Shown here in pieces: positions 54,815 through 64,000 of a DNA stretch of 64,000 bases. The stretch lies in assembly GCA_037044905.1 (NCBI GenBank), contig JBAOKB010000020.1, forward strand, positions 620,001-684,000. The letters run 5' to 3'. The translations under genes were made by a program, and so were the position numbers. The notes beneath the pieces are model-generated. The model saw only the letters and a list, made by a program, of their open reading frames with translations. It did not search any database and was not told the origin of the DNA. The DNA is from Hortaea werneckii. Its lineage: Eukaryota; Ascomycota; Dothideomycetes; Mycosphaerellales; Teratosphaeriaceae. Each line of letters begins with the position of its first letter. Position 1 is the first letter of the stretch.

Positions 54815-56602
54815 ATGGAATCTCATCTTCGGACACGAGACGGAAGTGTGCGGCTATCGAATTCGCCTGGACGGTCACCACAGATTACGCAAGGATTGAA
54901 AAGTCCAGCACGTAGCGTACATCCTGAGATGCAGGGTTTAGAGTCGATACACAGCCAAGCGGACTTTGGACATCGCACTACAGACTTCTTTGACGACAAC
55001 TCTGACGATGATGTCCCGACCGCTGGGTCGACCGCCACTGATGGCCAGGATATCAACTTGCTGGGCAGGACAGCGGTGCTACCTTCAAAGCGACAACGCC
55101 GTTCTCCAGAGCCGGAGCTTGTGTCTCAATGCGATATCAGAAAGTCTGTTACCAACCCGGACGCAGAAGGCTATCAGCGATTAGAACCTCGTGGCACCCA
55201 AGAGGAGCATATACGATTTGCAGATACACCGGCCACATCTTTCAACGGGTCAGTCACGGAGCTCCTGTCCGGAGGCGATCATAGTAGCCCGCCGCGGCGT
55301 TCGTCAGGCGTGCAAGTCGCGGACGGAGCCATCGGACGCAATTCGCCACATTTCGACCGCTTTAACGAACAACATGGCGGTTCGCAGCAGCCTCAGAACG
55401 AGCAGGTCTTGGCCGCGCATGCAATAGCCCACGAGATCACGTTGCAGGCGTTGATGCGTGACGAAGAGACTCTCGATCGGACTCTGCAGTCATTCGCGCC
55501 CCTGAATGGCGGAGCTCGAGCCTCGCTCCTCCCATCCTCGCTCAAACCTCACGACCCACGATCGCCGCGCCATCAGACCTTTGTATCTCCCAAGTCCGTA
55601 GCGAGCAGCAGCAAAAAGGTGCATGTTGTACCGGCGCCGATCGATACAAGTGCGCCGCGTCGATCTCTTCCGGCAGATATAGTCCGGACACCTTATCCGC
55701 ACATGCCGGAGAACGTATACCGAAAGGATCTTGGACGAAGTCCACAATCAGCGCACTCCATGACTTCGCCACCCATCTCAGAAAGCCTCCTTACCGTAAG
55801 CATACGAAGAAGCAACCGCCACAGCCGACCGCGGGTCACGAGTATCATCATCCCCGCCCCAAACGCCTACAGCGCAACACGCACCAGCGACAGCGAGGGC
55901 AAACCCCACCACCTGCGCGCCGATGAATTCGACGACGCCCAATTCTTCCAGCAACTACGACACGCCTACCGCAGACTGCTGAGCGCACGAATCCGCATCC
56001 TCAGCGCCCGCTCCCTAAAACGCATCGTCGTCAGCGGCGCGGCGTCGCGCGCAGCGGACGCCGGCTACGGCTGGCTGTACCAACCCCGCTCGCCGCGCAT
56101 GCTGGCGAACAAGGGCCTCAGCGATACGTTCGGCGAGGAGAAGATCCTCCTGCACTTTCATAATCCGGCGCAGGGCCGCGCGCGATATGCCTTCGTCCAT
56201 TGGGCACATCGGCTCGCTGCCGCGCCTTCTTCGCCGGTGCATACGCCGCAACGGGATGGGAATCAGAATAATGTCGAGGCGGCGGCGGCACCACCGCCGT
56301 CGTGGTCAGCAGACCGCGATCTGATCCGACGGCTCGAACAGCCTGAAGGGCTCGAGTTCGTCATGGCTTGGTCGTGGAAACGGATCGTGCTAGTGTTTCT
56401 CTGCATCTTAGCCGTGAGCGTGGCAGCAGCGCTGGTGTGGATATTCCTAGGTCGGAATACGCCCGCGGCAGTGCCATCGCAGGGCGGGTTTCGCGGCGCG
56501 GGGGACAGGGTTGCGGCGGGAGCGATGATGGGCATCTGTTTGCTGCTGCTGGGGCTGAGTAGTATGGCTGCGTGGCTGGGTGTTAGCTGGCTGGTCATGT
56601 AA
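54815..56602 (+). CDS. Two-TM tail membrane protein, unknown
   Basis: 595 aa from the first ATG of the frame (54815), intronless. I do not recognise a named family. The first ~360 residues are Ser/Pro/Arg/Asp-rich and probably disordered. A conserved-looking block follows, rich in Arg and aromatic residues: EFDDAQFFQQLRHAYRRLLS, then SARSLKRIVV, GYGWLYQPRSPRML and a beta-type stretch (EEKILLHFHNPAQGRARYAFVHWAH). The C-terminus has two hydrophobic helices (about 524-546 and 567-593), so the N-terminal domain is likely cytosolic with a hairpin anchor and no signal peptide. The arrangement of an ordered block next to a membrane hairpin suggests a scaffold or membrane-contact role, but this is a guess. 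Confidence 0.65.
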   Translation: MESHLRTRDGSVRLSNSPGRSPQITQGLKSPARSVHPEMQGLESIHSQADFGHRTTDFFDDNSDDDVPTAGSTATDGQDINLLGRTAVLPSKRQRRSPEPELVSQCDIRKSVTNPDAEGYQRLEPRGTQEEHIRFADTPATSFNGSVTELLSGGDHSSPPRRSSGVQVADGAIGRNSPHFDRFNEQHGGSQQPQNEQVLAAHAIAHEITLQALMRDEETLDRTLQSFAPLNGGARASLLPSSLKPHDPRSPRHQTFVSPKSVASSSKKVHVVPAPIDTSAPRRSLPADIVRTPYPHMPENVYRKDLGRSPQSAHSMTSPPISESLLTVSIRRSNRHSRPRVTSIIIPAPNAYSATRTSDSEGKPHHLRADEFDDAQFFQQLRHAYRRLLSARIRILSARSLKRIVVSGAASRAADAGYGWLYQPRSPRMLANKGLSDTFGEEKILLHFHNPAQGRARYAFVHWAHRLAAAPSSPVHTPQRDGNQNNVEAAAAPPPSWSADRDLIRRLEQPEGLEFVMAWSWKRIVLVFLCILAVSVAAALVWIFLGRNTPAAVPSQGGFRGAGDRVAAGAMMGICLLLLGLSSMAAWLGVSWLVM

Positions 56603-57962
56603 GGGGGTGGACTGCCGTGCTGCAGCGGTGGATGGACAGGTCGGTTGGACTTCATCACTTCAGCCTTCCGAACGGGAGGATAGCTGTAGCACTGCAACTC
56701 ATAGTACTGAAGTATTTCTCTCACACGAGGGTGATATGATCTTGCAACTGTCACGAAAGAACCACATGTCTCAACGCTCTGAGAGACGCATGTCCATATT
56801 AACATACGCGTACCACGATCAAACAGAAGCGGTCATCACAGTCAATCACAAGCAACTAAGAAGGCCATGACCATTCTTGTTTGCTGTCTGCTGTTGTCTA
56901 TTCCACAGTCTCAAATGGCAACAAGTAGTTCCACTATGTGCCTACCCAGCTTCCGGGGTCAACAATCCCTGATGAATAACACCACCTAGTAACGTCCGCC
57001 TTCCAAGATATCTTAATTCTCTACTGCCATCTGTATTATTATTAGCTTTCACATGAAAGGTCCATCGGTACCGCGATAGGGAAGCCAAGTGAATGAGACC
57101 GAGGGCGGCCGATATCGGGGCAGTCCCTTCCTCCGTTGTGTCGCCGAAAGTCGTGAGAGAGATCGCGGGGGCTTGGCGGATGGGGGAGGAGGGAGTCTCG
57201 AATCAACGACCAACAGCGTTTTCGCGTTTGGCATGCAGTGTAGCGAAAGGGCGCGTCGCGAATTTGATTGAATTAACACGTCCCGAGGACCAGCCTAAAG
57301 AGACGTAGGACCGAGAATCCCCACGATCCCAATCATGCGGGTGTCCGTTGAGTGGGGTGGGGGTGATGAGGACAAGTCTTGGAGAACCCCCGATCGTCTC
57401 ATCGCGTGCGTGTATACCTAGGTGAGCCATGAAGACAAGACGTGGCTTGCGATGCCGCCAAGATGGATCATTGCTTTTGTGCTCCTTCGCCACCAAGAGA
57501 GATGGAGGGAAGAACAGACGATCGGGGGGCTTGGAAGCTCGCCAAAAGCCACCCAATCTCTCAACCTTGTATCCTTTGGGTGTGATCGGTGAGTATATCC
57601 TCTTGCCGCCTAGACATCCCGCGTAGGCGAACGTGGGAAATCATTGGTCCTGACAGTCATAATTCCATCTCAATCATCATGCCGGTTGCTGCCATGAGCG
57701 ATGCCATAGGTTCTGTCTGGGTTGGTCTGCACGTCCCCAAAGATAAGGAGTCCCAAATGGGTAAAGTGCCCGTCTCAGCCTTCGCGTGTGAGATGTCGCT
57801 CTTACCCAAAGGCTAAAGTAGTCCCGGAAGCGAGCGAGGGGCTGTGATTGGTGGCGGGATGGCTTATCAGCAGCAGAGTTTGAGATTGCTGGAGCCCTTG
57901 CGTAACAGGGCTGGCCTTCCATTCCACGTCGTCGCTAGATAACAACGCCGATGACTGTACGG

Positions 57963-57979
57963 CCTGACTGACTGACTGG
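57963..57979. repeat. CTGA tetranucleotide short repeat
   Basis: About four CTGA units in the ammonium-transporter upstream region. Confidence 0.65.
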
Positions 57980-58360
57980 GTCGATGCAATCCGGTCAATC
58001 CGGCAGTGCGTGGCCTCCCCTTCGACCGAGCATCATCGAGCGTTGCATTTGAGGCATATTGTTATTATTGAGACGGGCTAGGCATATTTCCAGTTGCTCG
58101 TCCAAGCATTGAGAGACTTGCGGGAGATAGCATCGCATGCTCGCCTAGGACGACGATGGTCGAGAAGGCTGACTGCATCTCAAAACGTGACTAAAACCAT
58201 CTTCCCTCCCCCGCGCGCGGTCACGATCAGACTCAGGAACCGGCGGGAAGGAAAGCCCACCGTTGCGGCATCGCAGGGCGTAAACTCACGCGTTAGCGCG
58301 CAAGTGGGCCCAACATCCATCTGCCAGGCCAGTGCCGGGAAAAAGGTCCCCTGCTGAGGA

Positions 58361-58388
58361 GTGTCTGTGTGTGTCTGTGTGTGGGTGG
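58361..58388. repeat. GTGTCT/TG dinucleotide tract
   Basis: Imperfect TG-rich run of about 28 bases (GTGTCTGTGT repeated) about 515 bp upstream of the ammonium-transporter start. Confidence 0.7.
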
Positions 58389-58901
58389 TCTTGTCGTCGA
58401 TCCAGCGAGATATCCTACCTAAGCTAAGAGAGCCAAGTGATATACTTTTTCCACTCACGCCAGCTTATTGCTAAGAGGCCCCGGGGCAACCCACGGCGAC
58501 ACTACTATTTTCCGCCTTTGCCCTCTCCAATTCGAGGACTGTCCGGGTTGATAAGGCGCGGCACGCTAACGATTGCCCCCGGGTAGATCATCGCCCTTTT
58601 GACGTCGAGCCCGCTCTACATACCTTTATCCTCCCCATAAGTCTTCGTTGATTCCCGCGCCCTTTTTTCGATCTGTATTCCTTTCTCTTGCATTATAGAT
58701 CCTCTTTTGTTGCCATTGCAACTCCTCCCTCTCCCTCACCCTCCTCTACCCTACCTACGTCGAGGTGTTCTCCATTCACCTTTTGAACTGGCCCGCGCAT
58801 TTTTTAGTCAGCACCTCTCTATTCACGCGAGCACTGCATTCCGAACAACTACAACTGGCACTTGACGACAACGACATCCGCAAAACAACAGGGGTGGCAA
58901 G

Positions 58902-60658
58902 ATGTCGTACGCCTGGATCGGTGCCCCGACACCGTTCAACGGCACAAACGATGCATTAGGAGGCGATTCAAGTACGCATCCAATCCCATCGACTCGAAGG
59001 ATAAGGTGGCGCTGGACGGCGACTAACCCGACTTTCTAACAGGCACGGAAAACCTGAACCAATGGTTCCAACCAGGCGACCAGGCCTACATCATCGTCTC
59101 CTCCGCCATGGTCCTCCTGATGATTCCCGGGCTCGGCTTCCTCTACTCCGGCCTCGCCCGCAGAAAATCCGCCCTTAGCATGATCTGGGCCGTCATGGCC
59201 TCGAGCTCCGTCGTCACATTCCAGTGGTATTTCTGGGGATACTCGCTCGCGTTCAGCAACTACTCGACCAACGGGTTCATTGGCGATCTGAGGAAATTCG
59301 GTCTGCAGAATACGTTGGGTGCCCCGAGCCCCGGTAGCCCGTTGATTCCGGAACTGCTTTATGCGTTCTATCAGGTATGGATGTGATTGAGAATCCCACG
59401 GAGGCGATCGAAGCTGACAACGACTTTTCTTCTTCAGATGCAATTCTGCGCCGTCACCGCCGCCATTGTCATGGGATCCGTCGCCGAACGCGGCCGTCTC
59501 ATCCCCGCCATGGTCTTCATTTTCTGCTGGGCGACGATCGTATACTGCCCCCTCGCATGGTGGGCGTGGGGCGCCAACGGCTGGGGCTTCAGCTGGGGTG
59601 TGATGGACTACGCGGGCGGTGGACCGGTCGAGATCGGCTCCGGTTTGACCGCGCTGGCATACTCGTGGGTGCTTGGCAGGAGACAGGAGAAAATGATGTT
59701 GAACTTCCGCCCGCATAACGTTTCCCTTATCACCCTCGGTACGATCTTGCTGTGGTTCGGATGGTTGGGATTCAACGGTGGTTCCTCATTTGGCGCCAAC
59801 CTCCGTGCTGTTATGGCGTGCTGGAACTCGAACTTGACCGCCATGTTCGCCGCCATTACCTGGACGATTCTCGACTGGCGTCTTGCGAGGAAGTGGTCGA
59901 TGGTCGGTTGGTGCTCTGGCACTATCTCTGGTCTCGTCGCCGCCACGCCTGCTTCCGGCTACATCACGCCCTGGGCATCTGTGGTCCTCGGTATCTGCAC
60001 TGGTGTCATTGCCAACTTTTCGACCAAGATCAAGTACTGGATCAAGATCGACGACGCTATGGATGTCTTCGCCGAGCACGGTGTCGCGGGTATCGTCGGC
60101 CTCCTCTTCAACGCCGTCTTCGCCGCAGACTACATCACGGGCCTGGATGGCGTCAACACCGGCGCCCTCCCCGGCGGCTGGATCCAACACAACTGGAAAT
60201 TCATGTACATTCAGATCGCGTACATCGTCGCCTGCAGCGCCTACACCTTCGTAGTCAGCGCCATAATCGCCTACATCATCAACTGGATCCCGGGCCTGAA
60301 GCTGCGCGCCTCCGAAGAAGCCGAGCTGCTAGGCATGGACGACGACCAGCTCGGCGAGTTCGCCTACGACTACGTCGAGGTCCGCCGCGACTACCTGGCC
60401 TGGACGCCCGCCAAGTCCGACCCGGAGGACAAACCCCACCAGATCCCCCAGGGCGACCGCTACGGCATCGCCTCGCACAGCCAGATGCTCGAGGGCAAGG
60501 AGCCCAGCGAGTCTTCCAGCGATGGTCAGCGGCCGCCTATGCCTGCTGCGGGTGATCGACACGCCGTCGCGTACGAGAAGTCCGAGCGGGAAAAGGCGGC
60601 CGAGGGACTCCATGAGGGTCCGCCTCGGCCGTCTTCCGGCCAGGGCAAGGAGCAGTAG
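58902..60658 (+). CDS. Ammonium transporter, Mep/Amt family
   Basis: Plasma-membrane ammonium uptake, 540 aa, eleven TM helices. Exons 58902-58971, 59043-59374 and 59438-60658; introns of 71 and 63 nt, frame-preserving. The N-terminus is short and outside (APTPFNGTND). The Amt signature is visible in MIPGLGFLYSGLARRKSALS. The first pore residue, a His in most Amts, is Glu199 here (DYAGGGPVEIGSG), while the second, His348, is kept (DVFAEHGVAGIVG). Yeast Mep1 and Mep3 share this Glu, but Mep2 does not, so this is a Mep1/3-type channel rather than the sensor type. The ~130-residue C-terminal tail is long and charged (YDYVEVRRDYLAW early, then Ser/Pro/Lys-rich). A GATA cluster lies upstream. Confidence 0.95.
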
Positions 60659-61939
60659 ATTCGGTTATGATCTGAGCGAGCGATTTGTGTTTTTCCTATT
60701 TTTTTCTCCATTTTTCCTGTGAACTTTACGACAAGTTGGATACCAGAGCGAAATTCCCTTACGTCCTATTATGGGATGGGGGTTTCAGGATAGCTCACGG
60801 AGTGTGCGACAGGATTCGCTGGCTTTTGACGGCCTGTCAGTATTACTTCGATATACCTCAAAGTGTGTAATTTGAAAAGACCACGTTCATCATCAACATC
60901 AAGCATTTGAAGATCTCAACCCGAGTCCCCAAATAGAAGTTCGGTGCAATCTTCTCTTCGTCTTCTCTTTCCGGCTCTGGGAATCGCAGGATATCTCTGG
61001 TCTGATACTATAGTTTCAACGCCTTCTGATGACTGCACAGCTCTCTTCCCCGACCGGAGTAGACCCGGCTCTCTCTGACGATTGGCATTGGCAAAGATGG
61101 TGAAAAGCAAGCGGTCCGGATTTTAAATTCCATTAGAATCTCGTGTACCCCTCCAGCTTTCTTTGCGAACAGATACGATCGGGCTAACATTTCCATGTCC
61201 TCCTCCTCTTCTTCGACTTCGACTTCAACAAATGGTAGCTTCACCGAGGAAGGGGAATGTATGCTCACTCGATGGAATTTCCTCTACTCTCCTCTCCCTT
61301 TCTTTTCTACCCCCCCATGGCCTGAAGGGGTGCATAATGAAAAAAAAAAAAGGCAAGAAATTGATCATGGAAATGCTGAGAAAACACAGATCTCCGCAGA
61401 TGATCGCGGGCACGCAAAGTGATCTGGAAGAGACCCGAAGAAGGAGATGAGGGCTAGCAAAATCTTGTTTACAGCAGAAGTCAGACCGACTGAAGAGAGA
61501 TCTCGAATGGGAATGGCTTTTGAACAGAGAGACTTGAAGTCCATACTTTGATCGATAGAAGCAAACCTTTTCCGGGGGGAAGGAAAATCAGAAAGAAATC
61601 AGAAAGAAACCAGAAAGAAACCAAGAAAGGAAAACGAAGTAGAGGAAGGGCGCAAGGAAGGATGGAAGGTACGAAGTGGTAGGAAATCCCTCATCCCATT
61701 TTTCATCCCTCTGCGAGGAAAAGACAAAAAGTCAGAGAAGGCAAAAAACCAAAGGCAACAAACTCCTACTAAGCGCCTTCGCTTTATTTCCCCCACCCAA
61801 GCAAAAAGAAACACCCTGTATCTATGCATATAAACGTAAGGATCCCCTATCGCCTCATTGATGTATCCTTTTTGTCTCGGCGAGAAGATCGATATGAGAC
61901 CTCTTTTTTTTTTTGTTGTTTTTTTCACCCTCCTCATTC
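60659..61939. other. Convergent intergenic region with purine runs
   Basis: 1.28 kb between the ammonium-transporter stop (+) and the Dim1 stop (-). Contains an A12-type run at about 61340-61351, the AGAAAGAAAC repeat listed separately, and a T-run near 61,905. No gene is seen. Confidence 0.5.
61588..61626. repeat. AGAAAGAAAYC tandem repeat
   Basis: Three and a half purine-rich units of 11 bases (CAGAAAGAAAY) in the space between two convergent genes. Simple sequence; no function implied. Confidence 0.8.
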
Positions 61940-63169
61940 TCAACTAAAGTGTATCCCCTCCCGATTAAACGCATACAGCAATTTCAAGAAATCCCCCTCA
62001 TCGCACAACCGGGCCCGCCGCTCCGCCAGTCCCGTATCGACTTCCAGCACCTTCTGGACTTTGGCCCGGACGGCTTCGGCGACTTTGCCTTTCCGCTTGC
62101 GGCCGGGGTTGTCTTGCATCTTCTTCGCTTTCTTGTCGTTCATCTCGCGGAAGAAATCCGGGATGTCGTCGTCGTCCATATCGTGAGCGTTGTCATCCTC
62201 GTCCATCTCGACCTCCATCATCCCGCCACCGTCCTCGGCGGCAACAGCCCCACCATCCATCTCCATCTCCCCCTCCTCCTGCTCCCCTCCCGTTGTCGCC
62301 GTAGGATCCACCGGCCCGTCCTCAAGCAGAATCTCGTTCTGCGCACAGAAGGTCCGATAATTCGCCTCCAGCATCTCCATCACACTACTCGTCCCCAAAA
62401 ACGCACTCCGCAGCACGCGATTCTTCCTCACAAACGCAATCCGTAACAACCCATCCCACTCATCGTAGCTGATCTGCGGCCGGGGCGTCTTCGGCGTGAT
62501 GCGCACCACATTCGACTCCACCTGCGGCGGCGGGTTGAAGTTGTTCTTGCCGACTTTCATCACGTGGTCGACGCGGGCCCACATCTGCGCGTTGACGGAG
62601 AGGCGGGAGTAAAGTTTCTCGCCCGGTTTGGCGAACAGGCGCATGGCGAATTCGCGCTGGAACATGAGTACGCAGGAGCGCGGGGACGGGGAGGTGGCGA
62701 GGAGTTTGAAGGTGAAGGGGGAGGAGATCTGGTAAGGGGTGTTGGAGATGCAGACGTCGAAGTACGGCATCTCGGGCATCTTGATCACGTCGCCGAGGAT
62801 GAGCTCGAGGCGTTTGGCGGCGGGCGTGGTCTGGAAGCGTTTGGTGAGTTCGGCGGCCATGCGGGGGTCCTGTTCGACGGCGATGACTTTTTTGGCTTTT
62901 TCCAGGATGCGCGTGGTGAGGTTGCCGGTGCCGGGGCCGACTTCGAGCACGATGTCGGACTGTTTGAGGTCGGCTTTGTCGACGATGGCTTGGGCTACGC
63001 CCGGGTTCTTCAGGATGTGTTGGCCGATGTCCGTGTTCATTTTGAAGATGTTGTGGGCGGCCTTGCTACTGCTGCCGCTGCTCTTGCCTTTGCGTGCAGC
63101 CGCCCCGGCGTAGGGGTCTGGCTTGGACACGCCGCCTGCATTGCCACCCTTGCGCGCTGATTTGGGCAT
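61940..63169 (-). CDS. DIM1: rRNA dimethyladenosine transferase Dim1
   Basis: Dimethylates two adjacent adenosines near the 3' end of 18S rRNA using S-adenosylmethionine, acting in the nucleolus; 409 aa, intronless. SAM-binding motif I is LEVGPGTGNLT (residues 75-85), followed by AVEQDPRMAAEL and LILGDVIK. The catalytic motif is SNTPYQISSP (143-146 NTPY), and the KVGKNNFNPPPQVESNVVRI element that follows is typical of KsgA/Dim1. Yeast Dim1 is about 318 aa; the extra length lies mostly in an acidic insert (about residues 275-340, with EDGPVDPTATTG and long Asp/Glu/Met runs). A C-terminal basic linker ends FLKLLYAFNREGIHFS, as in other members. Confidence 0.95.
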   Translation of the reverse strand: MPKSARKGGNAGGVSKPDPYAGAAARKGKSSGSSSKAAHNIFKMNTDIGQHILKNPGVAQAIVDKADLKQSDIVLEVGPGTGNLTTRILEKAKKVIAVEQDPRMAAELTKRFQTTPAAKRLELILGDVIKMPEMPYFDVCISNTPYQISSPFTFKLLATSPSPRSCVLMFQREFAMRLFAKPGEKLYSRLSVNAQMWARVDHVMKVGKNNFNPPPQVESNVVRITPKTPRPQISYDEWDGLLRIAFVRKNRVLRSAFLGTSSVMEMLEANYRTFCAQNEILLEDGPVDPTATTGGEQEEGEMEMDGGAVAAEDGGGMMEVEMDEDDNAHDMDDDDIPDFFREMNDKKAKKMQDNPGRKRKGKVAEAVRAKVQKVLEVDTGLAERRARLCDEGDFLKLLYAFNREGIHFS

Positions 63170-64000
63170 GATTTCGAAGGGAGGGAGGGAGAGGGGGGGA
63201 TGGGATGTCGAGGTTCAAAAGAGTGCTTATTGGATTAGTTTCGCAGCTTTGCGACTGGAAATTCATGCGATTAAACTTGGGGACGTTGCTTTCTTATCGA
63301 TATCGGCCCAGCTTGTTCCGAAGAGCTGCAGCTCGGAGCGCGTCCAATACCTTATTCAGCTCGCCTATTCTTTCTCACATTCATCCTGGGCGCCTTCTTT
63401 CACTGCTACAGTACTGTGATTATTCCAATACTCCTGTAAATTCAGAGTGCGAGAGTTGGACCTGGCATTGACTATTGTAACATCTCAACCGGCATTGCGC
63501 CCGAGCCATTTTGCTTCGAGAATGAAAATGAAATCGGGACCGATCCAGGACCATTTGAGGTGAGATGTCGCATGAGAAGAAAGTGCAGGTCACAATGTTG
63601 AGACAGAGACTTGACGACAAGGGCAAGAACAATGAGCTCGGCGAGTAAATCTCTAAGAATGAGATGATGAGGTCGCCGACGGATGTTCGACGGGCAAGCA
63701 GGGCTGCAGACTGTTGCCGTGGACAGAGCCCATACTGTACTTGCTATCGGTAGTATTATACAGCATTTGTTCCGAATAAGATTCAGAAACCAGAGACATC
63801 ACGTCTTTCGAGCAGCGGCCGTCCCAGGCTAGATGCATCGTGGTCTGGGAACTCTTTCTCCATAGCTACCTGCCGGTGGAAGGCGGAGAGACAGGGGTGG
63901 TGTTCATCCAGCCGAGGACCCACATTGGATGCACCTGTTGTTCTTCTCACCATACAGGATTTATATGTTGCGGGCTAGATTATGCACACAGCGGGGAAAC
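63170..64000. other. Right-edge region, no supported gene
   Basis: 831 bp upstream of Dim1 to the window edge. It should contain the Dim1 promoter. Only short frames are seen; any gene starting near 64,000 would be cut by the window. Confidence 0.4.

Larger units (their letters stand above)
57741..58555. promoter_or_regulatory. GATA motif cluster, candidate AreA sites
   Basis: Four GATA-factor motifs within about 815 bp: AGATAAG at 57741-57747, CTTATCA (reverse TGATAAG) at 57863-57869, AGATAA at 57937-57942 and TGATAAG at 58549-58555. In filamentous ascomycetes the GATA factor AreA/NIT2 binds such HGATAR sites to activate nitrogen-scavenging genes. The gene downstream is an ammonium transporter, a classic target. 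The sequence match is direct; binding is inferred. Confidence 0.5.
56603..58901. promoter_or_regulatory. Long upstream region of ammonium transporter
   Basis: 2.3 kb without a supported gene, the longest regulatory-looking stretch after the left edge. The final ~250 bp are C/T-rich. It carries several GATA motifs and two short repeats, listed separately. Confidence 0.5.

Noticed and set aside
59752..60555. 267-codon alternative plus frame in the ammonium-transporter gene
   Set aside because: Arg-rich shadow frame of a GC-rich coding exon; the Amt frame is clearly the real one.

Overview
The window reads as nuclear DNA of a filamentous ascomycete fungus, most likely a Pezizomycotina mould of Dothideomycete type; that placement is inferred from gene content and protein style, not measured. 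The signs are many short spliceosomal introns (mostly about 48-90 nt, with GTANGT-like donors, CTAAC/CTGAC-type branch sites and YAG acceptors), two Zn2Cys6 transcription factors, a fungal-type phenylalanine ammonia-lyase, a Ure2-like glutathione transferase and Mep-type ammonium uptake. Gene density is about one per 2.5 kb. I saw no transposon, rRNA, recognisable tRNA, CRISPR array or secondary-metabolite core enzyme.

Layout. 1-3408 is a long upstream tract with simple repeats but no supported gene. 3409-6899 (+) is a 1,110-residue Zn2Cys6 regulator. 8406-8970 (-) is a small single-pass membrane protein and 9582-11258 (-) a RED-like splicing protein. 11799-13058 (+) is a secreted GH43 glycosidase, 13256-14194 (+) an F-box-like protein, 14479-16856 (-) a phenylalanine ammonia-lyase and 18129-19572 (-) a secreted M14 carboxypeptidase. 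The carboxypeptidase diverges from a second Zn2Cys6 factor (20166-22223, +), which ends 8 bp from the oppositely oriented glutathione transferase (22232-23142, -).

From 23.7 to 41.2 kb the genes are mostly housekeeping: Nab2 (-) and Utp18 (+) share a divergent promoter, followed by an eight-exon sugar transporter (-), an ABC-F ATPase (+), an RBM42-like RRM protein (-), 6-phosphogluconate dehydrogenase (+) and an LSM12-like protein (+). 41.4-42.1 kb holds an unresolved candidate small gene. 42.6-49.2 kb has two dienelactone-hydrolase-family genes flanking the GINS subunit Sld5 and the deubiquitinase Ubp14. Then come a JmjC-like nuclear protein, a DUF4267-like membrane protein, a TFIIIC subunit, a two-TM protein of unknown role, an ammonium transporter with GATA motifs in its long promoter, and the rRNA dimethylase Dim1.

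Taken together, the 11.8-23.1 kb stretch (GH43, PAL, peptidase, regulator, GST) looks like an accessory, plant-material-oriented neighbourhood, while the rest is core RNA, replication and metabolic machinery. I found no clear new multi-gene system. The most open items are the unresolved locus at 41.4-42.1 kb, the splice-phase conflict in the first dienelactone-hydrolase gene, the JmjC-like protein and the 595-residue membrane protein. All exon junctions were worked out by eye from splice signals and reading-frame continuity.
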